From Methanomassiliicoccus sp. UBA6 (lineage in GTDB: Archaea; Thermoplasmatota; Thermoplasmata; Methanomassiliicoccales; Methanomassiliicoccaceae): a stretch of DNA of 7,086 nucleotides. The notes beneath the pieces were generated by a model. It saw nothing but the letters and a program-made list of their open reading frames with translations, had not been told where the DNA came from and made no database searches. The translations under genes were made by a program, and so were the position numbers. How positions within the stretch are numbered: position 1 is the stretch's first letter; each line of letters starts with the position of its first letter. The DNA lies in assembly GCA_002508545.1 (NCBI GenBank), contig DAVH01000016.1, positions 18,359 to 25,444 on the forward strand, given 5' to 3'. This document shows positions 1-5,017 of the stretch, in pieces.

Positions 1-261
1 CTTGAACGAGCCGGTGGGGTTGTCCCCCTCCACTTTCAGGAACATCTCCTCCTTGCTGTCCCTCCGCTTGACCAGGGGGCTGTTCCCCTCGGAGAGGGAG
101 ATCGACATCGCCACCGGGATCATGGACCGGAACCGCCACAGCCCCGCCCCCTTCGGCTGCCAGCTCTTGGGGGCGTCCTCCAGGAGGAGTGCGGAATCGC
201 AGCGGGCACAGGTGTACCGGAAGGTCGGGAACTCCGAACCGCACTTGGTGCAGCGGAACAT
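1..261 (-). CDS. thrC: Threonine synthase, N-terminal part (cut by window edge)
   Basis: Threonine synthase is a cytosolic PLP enzyme that converts O-phosphohomoserine to L-threonine and phosphate, the last step of threonine synthesis. Eighty-seven residues are visible. Residues 4-21 form a zinc ribbon (C4-x2-C7 and C18-x2-C21), typical of archaeal and some bacterial ThrC proteins. The core begins with GLWRF, then ISLSEGNSPLV, and finally EGDNPTGSFK. Its last lysine (K87, codon 3-1) is the expected Schiff-base residue for PLP, so the window stops at the active-site lysine and the catalytic body lies to the left. I chose ATG at 261, giving MFRCTKCG. An in-frame GTG at 267 would add two residues; neither start has a properly spaced ribosome site. 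The gene is divergent from the acetyltransferase at 364. A related PLP lyase with the same ribbon is unlikely, because the motif order matches ThrC closely. Confidence 0.93.
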   Translation of the reverse strand, partial: MFRCTKCGSEFPTFRYTCARCDSALLLEDAPKSWQPKGAGLWRFRSMIPVAMSISLSEGNSPLVKRRDSKEEMFLKVEGDNPTGSFK

Positions 262-327
262 CCTCACTTGATTGCAGTCGGGAGGCAATAGCTTTGGCGA
301 CGCTTCTGGCATCTCAGCATCCTTGGT

Positions 328-337
328 AAACAAATAA
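328..337. promoter_or_regulatory. TATA-like box between thrC and the GNAT gene
   Basis: The only AT-rich stretch in the 102-bp divergent gap is AAACAAATAA. Read on the plus strand, it would place transcription start near 359, giving the acetyltransferase (ATG 364) an almost leaderless mRNA. Read on the minus strand (TTATTTGTTT), it would give thrC a leader of roughly 45 nt. Whether it serves one direction or both cannot be decided from the sequence. No other box is convincing on either side. Confidence 0.4.
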
Positions 338-363
338 GACTTCGCTCGGGTGTCAGGGGCCAG

Positions 364-834
364 ATGAGCGGGGATGTGGTGTTTGTCTGCGGAGGGCCGG
401 AACTGATCGACAAGGTGGAGGGCCTGTGGAAGCAGCTCACCCTGAACTCCTCCCGGCACTCGGTGGACTTCAGCGAGCACTACGCCTCCAGGTGCTTCGA
501 CCAGCGGAGGAGGGAGCTTCGGTCCAGGGCGGAGAGGGGCAAGCTGCGCATCGACATCGCCAGGGAAGCTGGCTCCGGCCACGACCTCGGCTACTGCGCC
601 AGCTGCGTCGACGCGGACGGGCTGGGCACCATCGAGTCGCTGTACGTGCACGAGCACGCGCGGGACCGGGGGATCGGCGACCAGCTCATGCGGCGAAACC
701 TGAAATGGCTGAAGGAGAACGGGGCCCGCAGCGTCGTCGTGTTCACCGTCTACGGGAACGAGGGCGTGCTGCCGTTCTACTACCGCTACGGGTTCCGCCC
801 AAAGGCCCTCATGCTCGAGATCAAGGAGCAGTAA
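364..834 (+). CDS. GNAT family N-acetyltransferase
   Basis: This 156-residue protein is a probable cytosolic acetyl-CoA-dependent N-acyltransferase; the substrate cannot be told. The GNAT fold shows in its second half. Strand beta-4 is IESLYV (90-95), followed by the acetyl-CoA pyrophosphate-binding loop R-x2-G-x-G (R100-D-R-G103-I-G105) and the helix DQLMRRNLKWLKENGA. Strand beta-5 is SVVVFTVY, and the motif B-like end is NEGVLPFYYRYGFRPK (132-147). The length is normal for a single-domain GNAT. The first 60 residues, rich in Arg and Ser, are less typical and probably form the substrate side. The ATG at 364 is the first good start; AGGGG lies 5 nt upstream and a TATA-like box about 30 bp upstream. 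It is transcribed alone, divergently from thrC. Such solo GNATs often act on small metabolites or protein N-termini; nothing here selects one. Confidence 0.88.
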   Translation: MSGDVVFVCGGPELIDKVEGLWKQLTLNSSRHSVDFSEHYASRCFDQRRRELRSRAERGKLRIDIAREAGSGHDLGYCASCVDADGLGTIESLYVHEHARDRGIGDQLMRRNLKWLKENGARSVVVFTVYGNEGVLPFYYRYGFRPKALMLEIKEQ

Positions 835-888
835 GCGTCCAGATGGCGACGGGTAGAGCATTGATAGGACACGGCCAGAATGCATAGG

Positions 889-900
889 GCGAACGTTCGC
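889..900. promoter_or_regulatory. 12-bp perfect palindrome, possible operator
   Basis: GCGAACGTTCGC is a perfect inverted repeat with no spacer, about 35 bp upstream of the TATA box of the small membrane-protein gene and 55 bp after the GNAT stop. The position suits a dimeric regulator binding upstream of the promoter. It could also be a weak hairpin after the GNAT gene, but no T-run follows. A palindrome this size may occur by chance once or twice in 7 kb, so only its position supports a role. Confidence 0.3.
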
Positions 901-934
901 TCGAGACCAATATCTTCGCCTTCGCATAGTTAAT

Positions 935-944
935 TATTTTATAA
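935..944 (+). promoter_or_regulatory. TATA box for the 76-residue membrane protein gene
   Basis: TAATTATTTTATAATG (931-946) is the strongest AT-rich island in this gap, and ATTTTATAAT matches an archaeal TATA element. Start of transcription would fall near 965-970, leaving a leader of about 85 nt before ATG 1053. That is long compared with the near-leaderless genes elsewhere in the window. Confidence 0.55.
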
Positions 945-970
945 TGTGAGATTCCAATTTTACATAATCG

Positions 971-1017
971 TGCCTTCGGGCGCGTACGGAAGGCATCCGG
1001 GAGGTGAGGCGGACGCC
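971..1017 (+). promoter_or_regulatory. Foldable 5' leader with two mutually exclusive hairpins
   Basis: In the predicted leader, TGCCTTC (971-977) pairs perfectly with GAAGGCA (989-995) around an 11-nt loop. The 3' arm of that hairpin can instead start a second stem: GGCATCCG (992-999) pairs with CGGACGCC (1010-1017) with one mismatch. The two stems share bases 992-995 and so exclude each other. The ribosome site GAGGAGG (1036-1042) lies just downstream. This could be a cis-regulatory leader; it does not match a riboswitch class I know, and GC-rich DNA folds easily. Confidence 0.25.
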
Positions 1018-1052
1018 GGCCTGCCGGGCCGATACGAGGAGGATGAAGAACA

Positions 1053-1283
1053 ATGGCAATGAGTGGAATGATGGGGTCGTTGGTGGCCTGGCTGATAGGA
1101 ACGATAATCGGGATAGTGCTGAGCATTATCTACTTCGTGATCACGCTGTTCGTCGTCAAGGCTGGGGCGGACATCGTGTTCGCCGAGAACCTGGGCACCG
1201 ACATGGCGGTGCTTGCTGCAGCCCTGATTACCGTCGGATCGATGCTGGGCGGCGCAGGGATGCGCAAGGGAGCCCTCGACTGA
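1053..1283 (+). CDS. Small two-helix membrane protein, function unknown
   Basis: I do not recognise a family for this 76-residue protein. Two hydrophobic segments are clear: about residues 9-36 (LVAWLIGTIIGIVLSIIYFV and following) and about 50-68. They are joined by a short segment with acidic residues, KAGADIVFAENLGTD. The C-terminus is short and ends MRKGALD. There is no cleavable signal peptide with a typical cleavage site; the first helix more likely anchors. The start is well supported: GAGGAGG at 1036-1042 lies 10 nt before ATG 1053, the best ribosome site in the window. Another ATG at 1043 is out of frame. The gene stands alone, with its own TATA box, a foldable leader and an upstream palindrome, so it may be individually regulated. 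Codon use resembles its neighbours. Its hydrophobic pattern and strong translation signals make a real gene likely. Confidence 0.7.
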   Translation: MAMSGMMGSLVAWLIGTIIGIVLSIIYFVITLFVVKAGADIVFAENLGTDMAVLAAALITVGSMLGGAGMRKGALD

Positions 1284-1405
1284 ACGCACTGGAACGAGCA
1301 CAAATTCGGTCCGGCCCGGGGCGCACCCTGAGGATGGTGCGATCGGTCCGGGAAGGGCCACGGAGCGATGGGTGAAGCTCGCTGTGATGTGGTCCCGGAA
1401 ACAGG

Positions 1406-1442
1406 CGCGCGTTCAGCGCGGCCTTCTCCCCCCTTTTCTTTC
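1406..1442 (+). terminator. Possible transcription terminator (hairpin plus pyrimidine tract)
   Basis: CGCGC (1406-1410) can pair with GCGCG (1416-1420) around GTTCA. A pyrimidine tract of C and T ending CCCTTTTCTTTC (1431-1442) follows. T-rich tracts end transcription in archaea, so this could close the transcript of the small membrane protein, which stops at 1283. The rest of the gap 1284-1480 shows no coding signal I trust. Confidence 0.3.
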
Positions 1443-1484
1443 AATAACCGCGTTCGAAGGGACGCGAGCCGGCGGACCAGGCAA

Positions 1485-1495
1485 CATTATTATCC
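1485..1495 (+). promoter_or_regulatory. TATA-like box for the small zinc-binding protein
   Basis: CATTATTATCC stands out in GC-rich surroundings and would place transcription start near 1516. Just downstream is GAGGT (1518-1522), 5 nt before ATG 1528. Both signals agree on the short reading frame beginning at 1528 rather than the longer in-frame start at 1372. Confidence 0.45.
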
Positions 1496-1527
1496 CTGCA
1501 CCTGCCACGTCCGCACCGAGGTCTAAC

Positions 1528-1707
1528 ATGAAGGTAAAATGCCCACGAAAGGGATGCAACTATTACGCCACCGCAGAGGCCGCCGAGGACGCCATGGTGG
1601 ACCTGCAGGACCACCTGAGGGAGGTCCACGGGATCGAGGAGACCCCGGACCGGGTGAAGGGGAACGTGGATGGGGTGATCAAGTCCCAGTCGCGGTCCCG
1701 GACCTGA
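1528..1707 (+). CDS. Small C2H2-type zinc-binding protein (DUF1059-like)
   Basis: This 59-residue protein has four probable metal ligands: C5-x4-C10, then H29-x4-H34 in the helix DLQDHLREVHG. The spacing C-x4-C-x18-H-x4-H, with a short helix carrying both histidines and ending in HG, resembles the archaeal DUF1059 group of small predicted metal-binding proteins. I base this on pattern only. The tail (residues 36-59) is polar and basic, ending SRSRT, and is probably flexible. A DNA, RNA or protein-binding role is possible but not shown. ATG 1528 is preferred over an in-frame ATG at 1372 because the latter would add 52 low-complexity, Pro/Ala/Arg-rich residues encoded across the promoter. A GAGGT ribosome site precedes 1528. 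The gene lies 90 bp before the dehydrogenase on the same strand, but that gene appears to have its own promoter. Confidence 0.72.
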   Translation: MKVKCPRKGCNYYATAEAAEDAMVDLQDHLREVHGIEETPDRVKGNVDGVIKSQSRSRT

Positions 1708-1731
1708 GCCGGCCGTCCGCATCGTACACGG

Positions 1732-1743
1732 TCATAGATACAT
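1732..1743 (+). promoter_or_regulatory. Possible TATA box for the dehydrogenase gene
   Basis: TCATAGATACAT is the most AT-rich stretch between the zinc-protein stop (1707) and ATG 1798. It would start transcription near 1763, with a leader of about 35 nt. The box is imperfect, so co-transcription with the upstream gene is also possible. Confidence 0.3.
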
Positions 1744-1797
1744 GGTCCGATGATGTGATGATCGCAAGGACCGGCCTGCGCTCGTCCCGGGAGGACG

Positions 1798-2676
1798 ATG
1801 AAGCGCGTCGATGAGCTGACCGTCCTGGTGACCGGTTCCACCGACGGCATCGGGAAGCGGACCGCGCGCGACCTCGCGGGGATGGGGTCGAGAGTGCTGG
1901 TCCACGGGCGGAGCCGCGAGCGGGGCGAGAGAACGCTGCGGGAGATCAGGGAGGCCACCGGCAGCGGGAAGCTGGAGTACTACAACGCCGATCTCTCCTC
2001 CCTGGCCGAGGTTCGGCGGCTGGCCGCCGAGGTCTCCGAGGACCATCCGCGGCTGGACGTCCTCATCAACAACGCGGGCATCGGCAGCGGAGGGAGCGGC
2101 CGCAGGAGGCAGGTGAGCGCGGACGGCCACGAGCTCCGGTTCGCGGTGAACTATCTCGCTCCGTTCCTCCTCACCCACCTGCTGCTGCCAACGCTCAAGC
2201 GCTCCGCTCCCTCGAGGATCGTGAACGTCTCATCCCTGGGGCAGAGCCCCTTGGACCTCGATGACCTCATGCTCGAGCACCGCTACAGCGGGTGGGAGGC
2301 CTATGCCCGAAGCAAGCTCGCCCAGGTGATGTTCACCTTCGACCTGGCGGAGGAGCTCCGGGGCGAGGGAGTAACGGTCAACGCCCTGAGCCCCGGGAGC
2401 CTCCTGGACACCAAGATGGTGAGGGAGGCGTTCGGCAGGGCGAGGGGCGACGTGCAGGAGGGCGCGGATGCGGTCATCTACCTGGCCACCTCACCGGAGG
2501 TCGAGGGCGTCACCGGCCGGTTCTTCGATCAGGAGCGGGAGAGCAGGGCGAACCGGCAGGCCTACGACCGCGAGGCGAGGGCAAGGCTGCGACGGGCCAG
2601 CCGGGAGCTGACCGGCCTAGAAGGGGGGCTCCCTTCTCCCGGTGATCATCGAGCCCAGCGCGTCATTTCTCCCTGA
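1798..2676 (+). CDS. Short-chain dehydrogenase/reductase (SDR), retinol-dehydrogenase-like
   Basis: This 292-residue cytosolic NAD(P)-dependent oxidoreductase has an unknown substrate. Classical SDR motifs run in order. TGSTDGIG (12-19) is the dinucleotide-binding loop. R38 after beta-2 (HGRSRER) favours NADP(H). D65 is the adenine-binding Asp, NNAG spans 91-94, and N118 lies on the central helix. S145/S146 in NVSS hold the catalytic serine, Y169-x3-K173 is the catalytic pair, and PG follows at 199-200. The arrangement resembles the retinol dehydrogenase/WWOX-like branch, common among general reductases of prokaryotes. GGAGG at 1790-1794 sits only 3 nt before the ATG, a short but usable spacing. 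The last 20 or so residues (LEGGLPSPGDHRAQRVISP) follow the usual family end and are encoded opposite the 3' end of the YetF gene, so they may be non-conserved. No partner enzyme lies beside it. Confidence 0.9.
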   Translation: MKRVDELTVLVTGSTDGIGKRTARDLAGMGSRVLVHGRSRERGERTLREIREATGSGKLEYYNADLSSLAEVRRLAAEVSEDHPRLDVLINNAGIGSGGSGRRRQVSADGHELRFAVNYLAPFLLTHLLLPTLKRSAPSRIVNVSSLGQSPLDLDDLMLEHRYSGWEAYARSKLAQVMFTFDLAEELRGEGVTVNALSPGSLLDTKMVREAFGRARGDVQEGADAVIYLATSPEVEGVTGRFFDQERESRANRQAYDREARARLRRASRELTGLEGGLPSPGDHRAQRVISP

Positions 2677-3150
2677 AGCACTTTTCTTTATCACCGAGAG
2701 CTTGCCGTCCGGCTCTAGCACCACCGCTTCGACCTCGTCCATGGACGACAGCCCGCTGGACCTGACGGCCTGCCGGATGTCCTCGTTCGAAATGCGCTCG
2801 CGGTGCATCTTGGAGAGATGAAGCTCCCCGCGGTAGAACAGGAGACTCGGGCGGGGATGGACCAGGCCCCTGATGATCGCCTCCCTGGTCGACAGCCAGG
2901 TGAACAGGACCTGCATGATGATCAGGGTGACCAGGGCCGCCACGCTCTCCAGCAGGGCGGCCTCGCGGGCCAGGATGGTCCTCGCCAGCAACGAGCCGAT
3001 GACGATGGAGAGGATGAGGTCGAAGGTGTTCAGCTTGGATATCGTCCGCTTCCCCGATAGTCGTATGATTATGGCGAACGCCAGGTAGCCAAGGACGGCG
3101 ACTATGGCCACCCTGGCGATGTCCTCCCAGCTGTTGAAGAGCCAATCCAT
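2617..3150 (-). CDS. YetF/DUF421 family membrane protein
   Basis: This 177-residue integral membrane protein has the DUF421 (YetF) layout, whose role is not established. Three N-terminal transmembrane helices lie near residues 11-30, 43-60 and 66-86. Between the first two is the family signature GKRTISKLNTFDLILSIVIGS (33-53). A cytoplasmic YetF C-terminal domain follows: RPSLLFYRGEL (100-110), then MHRERISNEDI, AVRSSGLSSMDEVEAVVLEPDGKLSVI (128-154). The start at 3150 (MDWLFNSWED) has AGGAAGG a few bases upstream and a TATA-like box about 38 bp upstream. A longer in-frame start at 3228 would add 26 Arg-rich residues across that promoter. The gene converges on the dehydrogenase and overlaps it by 60 bp. 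The size is slightly short for the family, within the normal range. Confidence 0.9.
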   Translation of the reverse strand: MDWLFNSWEDIARVAIVAVLGYLAFAIIIRLSGKRTISKLNTFDLILSIVIGSLLARTILAREAALLESVAALVTLIIMQVLFTWLSTREAIIRGLVHPRPSLLFYRGELHLSKMHRERISNEDIRQAVRSSGLSSMDEVEAVVLEPDGKLSVIKKSASGRNDALGSMITGRREPPF

Positions 3151-3180
3151 CTGCCTTCCTCGCCACTCTCTTGGGCGCAG

Positions 3181-3190
3181 GGTAGTAATA
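3181..3190 (-). promoter_or_regulatory. TATA-like box for the YetF gene
   Basis: Read on the minus strand this is TATTACTACC, preceded by TTC, and it is the only AT-rich element upstream of the gene. It would start transcription near 3162, giving a leader of about 12 nt that just includes the AGGAAGG ribosome site. Confidence 0.45.
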
Positions 3191-3454
3191 AGAAGGAGGC
3201 GAGCCCGGGGGTTAAGCCATGCCCTCAAGCCAGATGATCAAGCAGCGTCCTCTCGTGCGTCCTGGGCGTGATCGCGGATGATCGAACGAGACGGGAGCGA
3301 TAGGAGATTGAGGTCCTAGAAGGGATGAGCCTTGCCGCCCTAACAATATGTTAATACATAGTTCTCCAAAACAATAGCAGGTGAGGACACGTCGTCTGGA
3401 TGGCTCAAGGGGGATAGCAGACGGTTGACCATATCGAGGGAAGAGCCGGGGGCC
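3191..3454 (+). other. Intergenic region between yetF and the Pr6Pr-like gene, with a promoter candidate
   Basis: The 304 bp between the two divergent starts (3151-3454) holds no convincing gene; only frames of a dozen codons or so begin here. An AT-rich block, TAACAATATG followed by TTAATACATA (3341-3360), is the likely TATA region for the plus-strand gene. That gives a start of transcription near 3380 and a leader of about 75 nt. The first 100 bp (3229-3330) show no repeat or motif I can name. Confidence 0.4.
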
Positions 3455-4114
3455 ATGAGCGCTGTAGGTCCCGCACTGGACCTCAGAGCGAAGTGCCTGA
3501 TCCTGTTCAAGACCTCCTTCAGCCTCCTGGGGTTCAGTGCCATCGTGACGGCGATCGCGACCCTGGTGGAGCGGGGAACGTTCGATCCGGTGAACTTCTT
3601 CAGCTTCTTCACCGTGCTCAGCAACCTCCTGGCCTTCGCGACCCTCCTGGCGAGCGCCCTGCTCTACCGAAGGTCCGCCGACGGCGGCGGGCTGGCGATG
3701 CTTCGGGGCGCCGCGACGCTGTACATGGCGATGACGGGCATCGTGTACATAGCCCTGCTCTCGGCGCTGGACAGCGAGCGGTTCTCCGCGGTCCCGTGGG
3801 AAAACATCACACTTCACTATGTTATGCCGGCGGTCATGGTGGTGGACTGGGCGATCGACAGGCCACCGAGGCCCATATCCTTCCGACGAGCGCTCCTGTG
3901 GCTGGTATTCCCCCTAGCTTACTTGGTGTACAGCCTCGTCCGCGGTTCGTTGGTCGGCTGGTACCCATACCCCTTCCTCGACCCCGCGACGAGTGGTTTC
4001 GTCGGCGTGGCAGTGACCAGCCTGGGGATCATGGTACTTGCCTTGGTCCTATCCTTCGTCATCACCTGGATCACGCGTTGGCGCTCCTCCCCCGCCCGCA
4101 TGCGGCCTGCCTGA
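3455..4114 (+). CDS. Pr6Pr-like six-helix membrane protein
   Basis: This 219-residue integral membrane protein has about six helices, near residues 14-37, 47-70, 85-103, 117-134, 146-163 and 182-205. Three conserved-looking blocks match the prokaryotic Pr6Pr membrane family as I recall it: FFTVLSN (51-57), LHYVMPAVMVVDW (120-132) and YPYPFLD (170-176). The layout resembles eukaryotic FAR-17a/AIG1/ADTRP proteins, which are membrane hydrolases of fatty-acid esters using a Thr and a His. T53 and H121 here are candidate equivalents. This is inference: the family's prokaryotic function is unknown. I chose ATG 3455. A TTG at 3425 in frame would add 10 polar residues and lacks a better ribosome site; the region before 3455 has only a G-rich run. 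The C-terminus is basic (RWRSSPARMRPA), suggesting it lies in the cytoplasm. Confidence 0.8.
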   Translation: MSAVGPALDLRAKCLILFKTSFSLLGFSAIVTAIATLVERGTFDPVNFFSFFTVLSNLLAFATLLASALLYRRSADGGGLAMLRGAATLYMAMTGIVYIALLSALDSERFSAVPWENITLHYVMPAVMVVDWAIDRPPRPISFRRALLWLVFPLAYLVYSLVRGSLVGWYPYPFLDPATSGFVGVAVTSLGIMVLALVLSFVITWITRWRSSPARMRPA

Positions 4115-4337
4115 CCTCGCCTGGCATTGCAAGCTTGCGTTGACTCCAGAGCCTATAGCCTATAGCTGTTGGCTGCCGATCGGTCTCCTCCCGGCTATGT
4201 CCGCGCAGCTGAGGCTTGCGATCCTAGCCAAGACGCAGCGCTCGTGCTGCGCGATGCAGCAGGGCGTCGCCGGCAAGCAGCTCAGGGAATCGTGGAGGGA
4301 CTCTCCGATGGCCCCTGTACAAAAGCCCGTTATTGAC
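4115..4337. other. Non-coding gap with hairpin-forming sequence; possible RNA of unknown kind
   Basis: No protein gene is convincing in this gap. It contains a 10-bp palindrome, GCAAGCTTGC (4129-4138), and a tandem repeat GCCTATA GCCTATA (4151-4164). It also has a nested fold: GACGC (4232-4236) with GCGTC (4264-4268), enclosing GCTGC (4246-4250) with GCAGC (4256-4260). The tandem repeat is TATA-like and could serve as a plus-strand promoter. I cannot assign it to a known archaeal RNA family. It may simply be the 3' region of the membrane protein gene. Confidence 0.25.
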
Positions 4338-4342
4338 AAAAA
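4338..4342 (-). terminator. Poly-T terminator after the tRNA gene
   Basis: On the minus strand the tRNA is followed, 26 nt after its 3' end, by CCCTTTTTG. A short T-run like this is the usual archaeal transcription stop, and it is the first one downstream of the tRNA. Confidence 0.45.
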
Positions 4343-4368
4343 GGGACCTATCTGACCATAGTTAGGAG

Positions 4369-4443
4369 CGGGCCCGGGGGGATTCGAACCCCCGTCATCG
4401 GCTTCGAAGGCCGAAAGGATAATCCAGGCTACCCCACGAGCCC
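4369..4443 (-). tRNA. tRNA-Arg, anticodon UCG (reads CGA)
   Basis: The minus strand folds as a complete 75-nt tRNA. The acceptor stem is GGGCTCG with CGGGCCC (one U-G pair), discriminator G, and no encoded CCA. The anticodon stem TCGGC/GCCGA is perfect, with the 7-nt loop CTTCGAA, giving U33 and anticodon UCG (plus positions 4405-4407). The T arm is GGGGG-TTCGAAT-CCCCC. The D arm has A14, G15, G18, G19 and A20. A20, C35 and G36 are known arginine identity bases. The D stem is weak (G10-U25 and a U13/U22 mismatch), and the variable loop has four bases. A reading as tRNA-Glu (TTC) fails because the anticodon stem would then not pair. There is no intron. Confidence 0.93.
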
Positions 4444-4490
4444 TTGATGAGGTCACGAGACCGCACCGGACCCGGACCAGGTAATCCAGG

Positions 4491-4500
4491 GATTTAATTG
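4491..4500 (-). promoter_or_regulatory. TATA-like box for tRNA-Arg
   Basis: Read on the minus strand this is CAATTAAATC, a good archaeal TATA element about 50 bp before the mature 5' end of the tRNA. Transcription would begin near 4469, leaving about 25 nt of leader for RNase P to remove. Confidence 0.5.
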
Positions 4501-4539
4501 TATCCATGGCTCATGCGGAGCACCGTACCCGCCAGATGA

Positions 4540-4567
4540 TTTATTATAACCACCATATATTATTTAT
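4540..4567 (+). promoter_or_regulatory. AT-rich promoter region for the HNH gene
   Basis: Two TATA-like elements lie in tandem: TTTATTATAA (4540-4549) and CATATATTATTTAT (4554-4567). The second would start transcription near 4586 and give a leader of about 34 nt containing the ribosome site GAGGGA (4605-4610). This is the most AT-rich stretch in the window, and the tandem boxes could mean two start sites. Confidence 0.5.
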
Positions 4568-4619
4568 CCAGGCAATCCCATATCCTGCTGCGAAAGTGGT
4601 TAAAGAGGGAAGCTTTACC

Positions 4620-4949
4620 ATGATCACCGAGCACGAGGGGATGGTGCTGCTGGACAGGATATTGGAGAGCAATCCCGCCTGGTCGCCCAAGGGCAGCCGG
4701 GTGGACCCTTATGTGGGCGTCGACGAGTGGACGAAGAACTGGATGTGGCATCGCATCCGGAGCTACGTCCTGGAGCGCGACGCGCACACCTGCCAGATAT
4801 GCGGGGACGACTCCCACGAGGTCCAGGTGCACCACATCGTCTGGAAGAGCCATAACGGCTCGGACCACCCCAGGAACCTGATGGTGGTCTGCGAGCACTG
4901 CCACCGGCAGATCCACGCCAAGCAACTGCCCTTGATCATGTACCAATAG
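4620..4949 (+). CDS. Stand-alone HNH endonuclease domain protein
   Basis: This 109-residue probable DNA nuclease consists almost entirely of an HNH (McrA-type, beta-beta-alpha metal) domain. The signature is complete. C58-x2-C61 and C91-x2-C94 hold the structural zinc. H71-H72 in VQVHHIV gives the catalytic histidine, N86 in PRNL is the central Asn, and H95 and H99 in CHRQIH complete the set. Residues 1-50 are charged and aromatic (WSPKGSRVDPYVGVDEWTKNWMWHRIRSYVLERD) and lead into the domain. I chose ATG 4620, 10 nt after GAGGGA. An earlier in-frame ATG at 4506 would add 38 residues encoded across the promoter. No methylase, helicase or toxin partner is adjacent, so it is not visibly part of a restriction system. 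Solo HNH proteins occur in repair, mobile elements and defence; the sequence does not decide. Confidence 0.88.
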   Translation: MITEHEGMVLLDRILESNPAWSPKGSRVDPYVGVDEWTKNWMWHRIRSYVLERDAHTCQICGDDSHEVQVHHIVWKSHNGSDHPRNLMVVCEHCHRQIHAKQLPLIMYQ

Positions 4950-5017
4950 GCAGCAAGAGCGGAAAGGAACTCTCCCTTCCAGTTGGCTAGGGGAACTTGC
5001 CCACGACACCGCCGGGC

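Noticed and set aside
2..271. Open frame of 89 codons on the plus strand at the left edge
   Set aside because: It is the reverse of threonine synthase, whose zinc ribbon and NPTGSFK motif are unmistakable on the minus strand.
1372..1527. N-terminal extension of the zinc-binding protein from ATG 1372
   Set aside because: The extension is Pro/Ala/Arg-rich, without family character, and crosses the pyrimidine tract and the TATA-like box; ATG 1528 has GAGGT in front.
1755..1818. C/D box sRNA: GTGATGA near 1755 and CTGA near 1815
   Set aside because: No proper D' and C' pair lies between them, and the segment runs into the start of the dehydrogenase coding sequence; most likely chance.
3151..3228. 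Longer YetF protein starting at 3228
   Set aside because: The added residues are Arg-rich and cover the promoter; the internal ATG at 3150 has AGGAAGG upstream and gives the usual family N-terminus.
4160..4507. Minus-strand open frame of 115 codons
   Set aside because: It runs straight through the tRNA-Arg gene and its promoter and shows no protein family character.
4506..4619. Longer HNH protein starting at ATG 4506
   Set aside because: The extra 38 codons run through the tandem TATA-like boxes; ATG 4620 has a ribosome site at a good distance.
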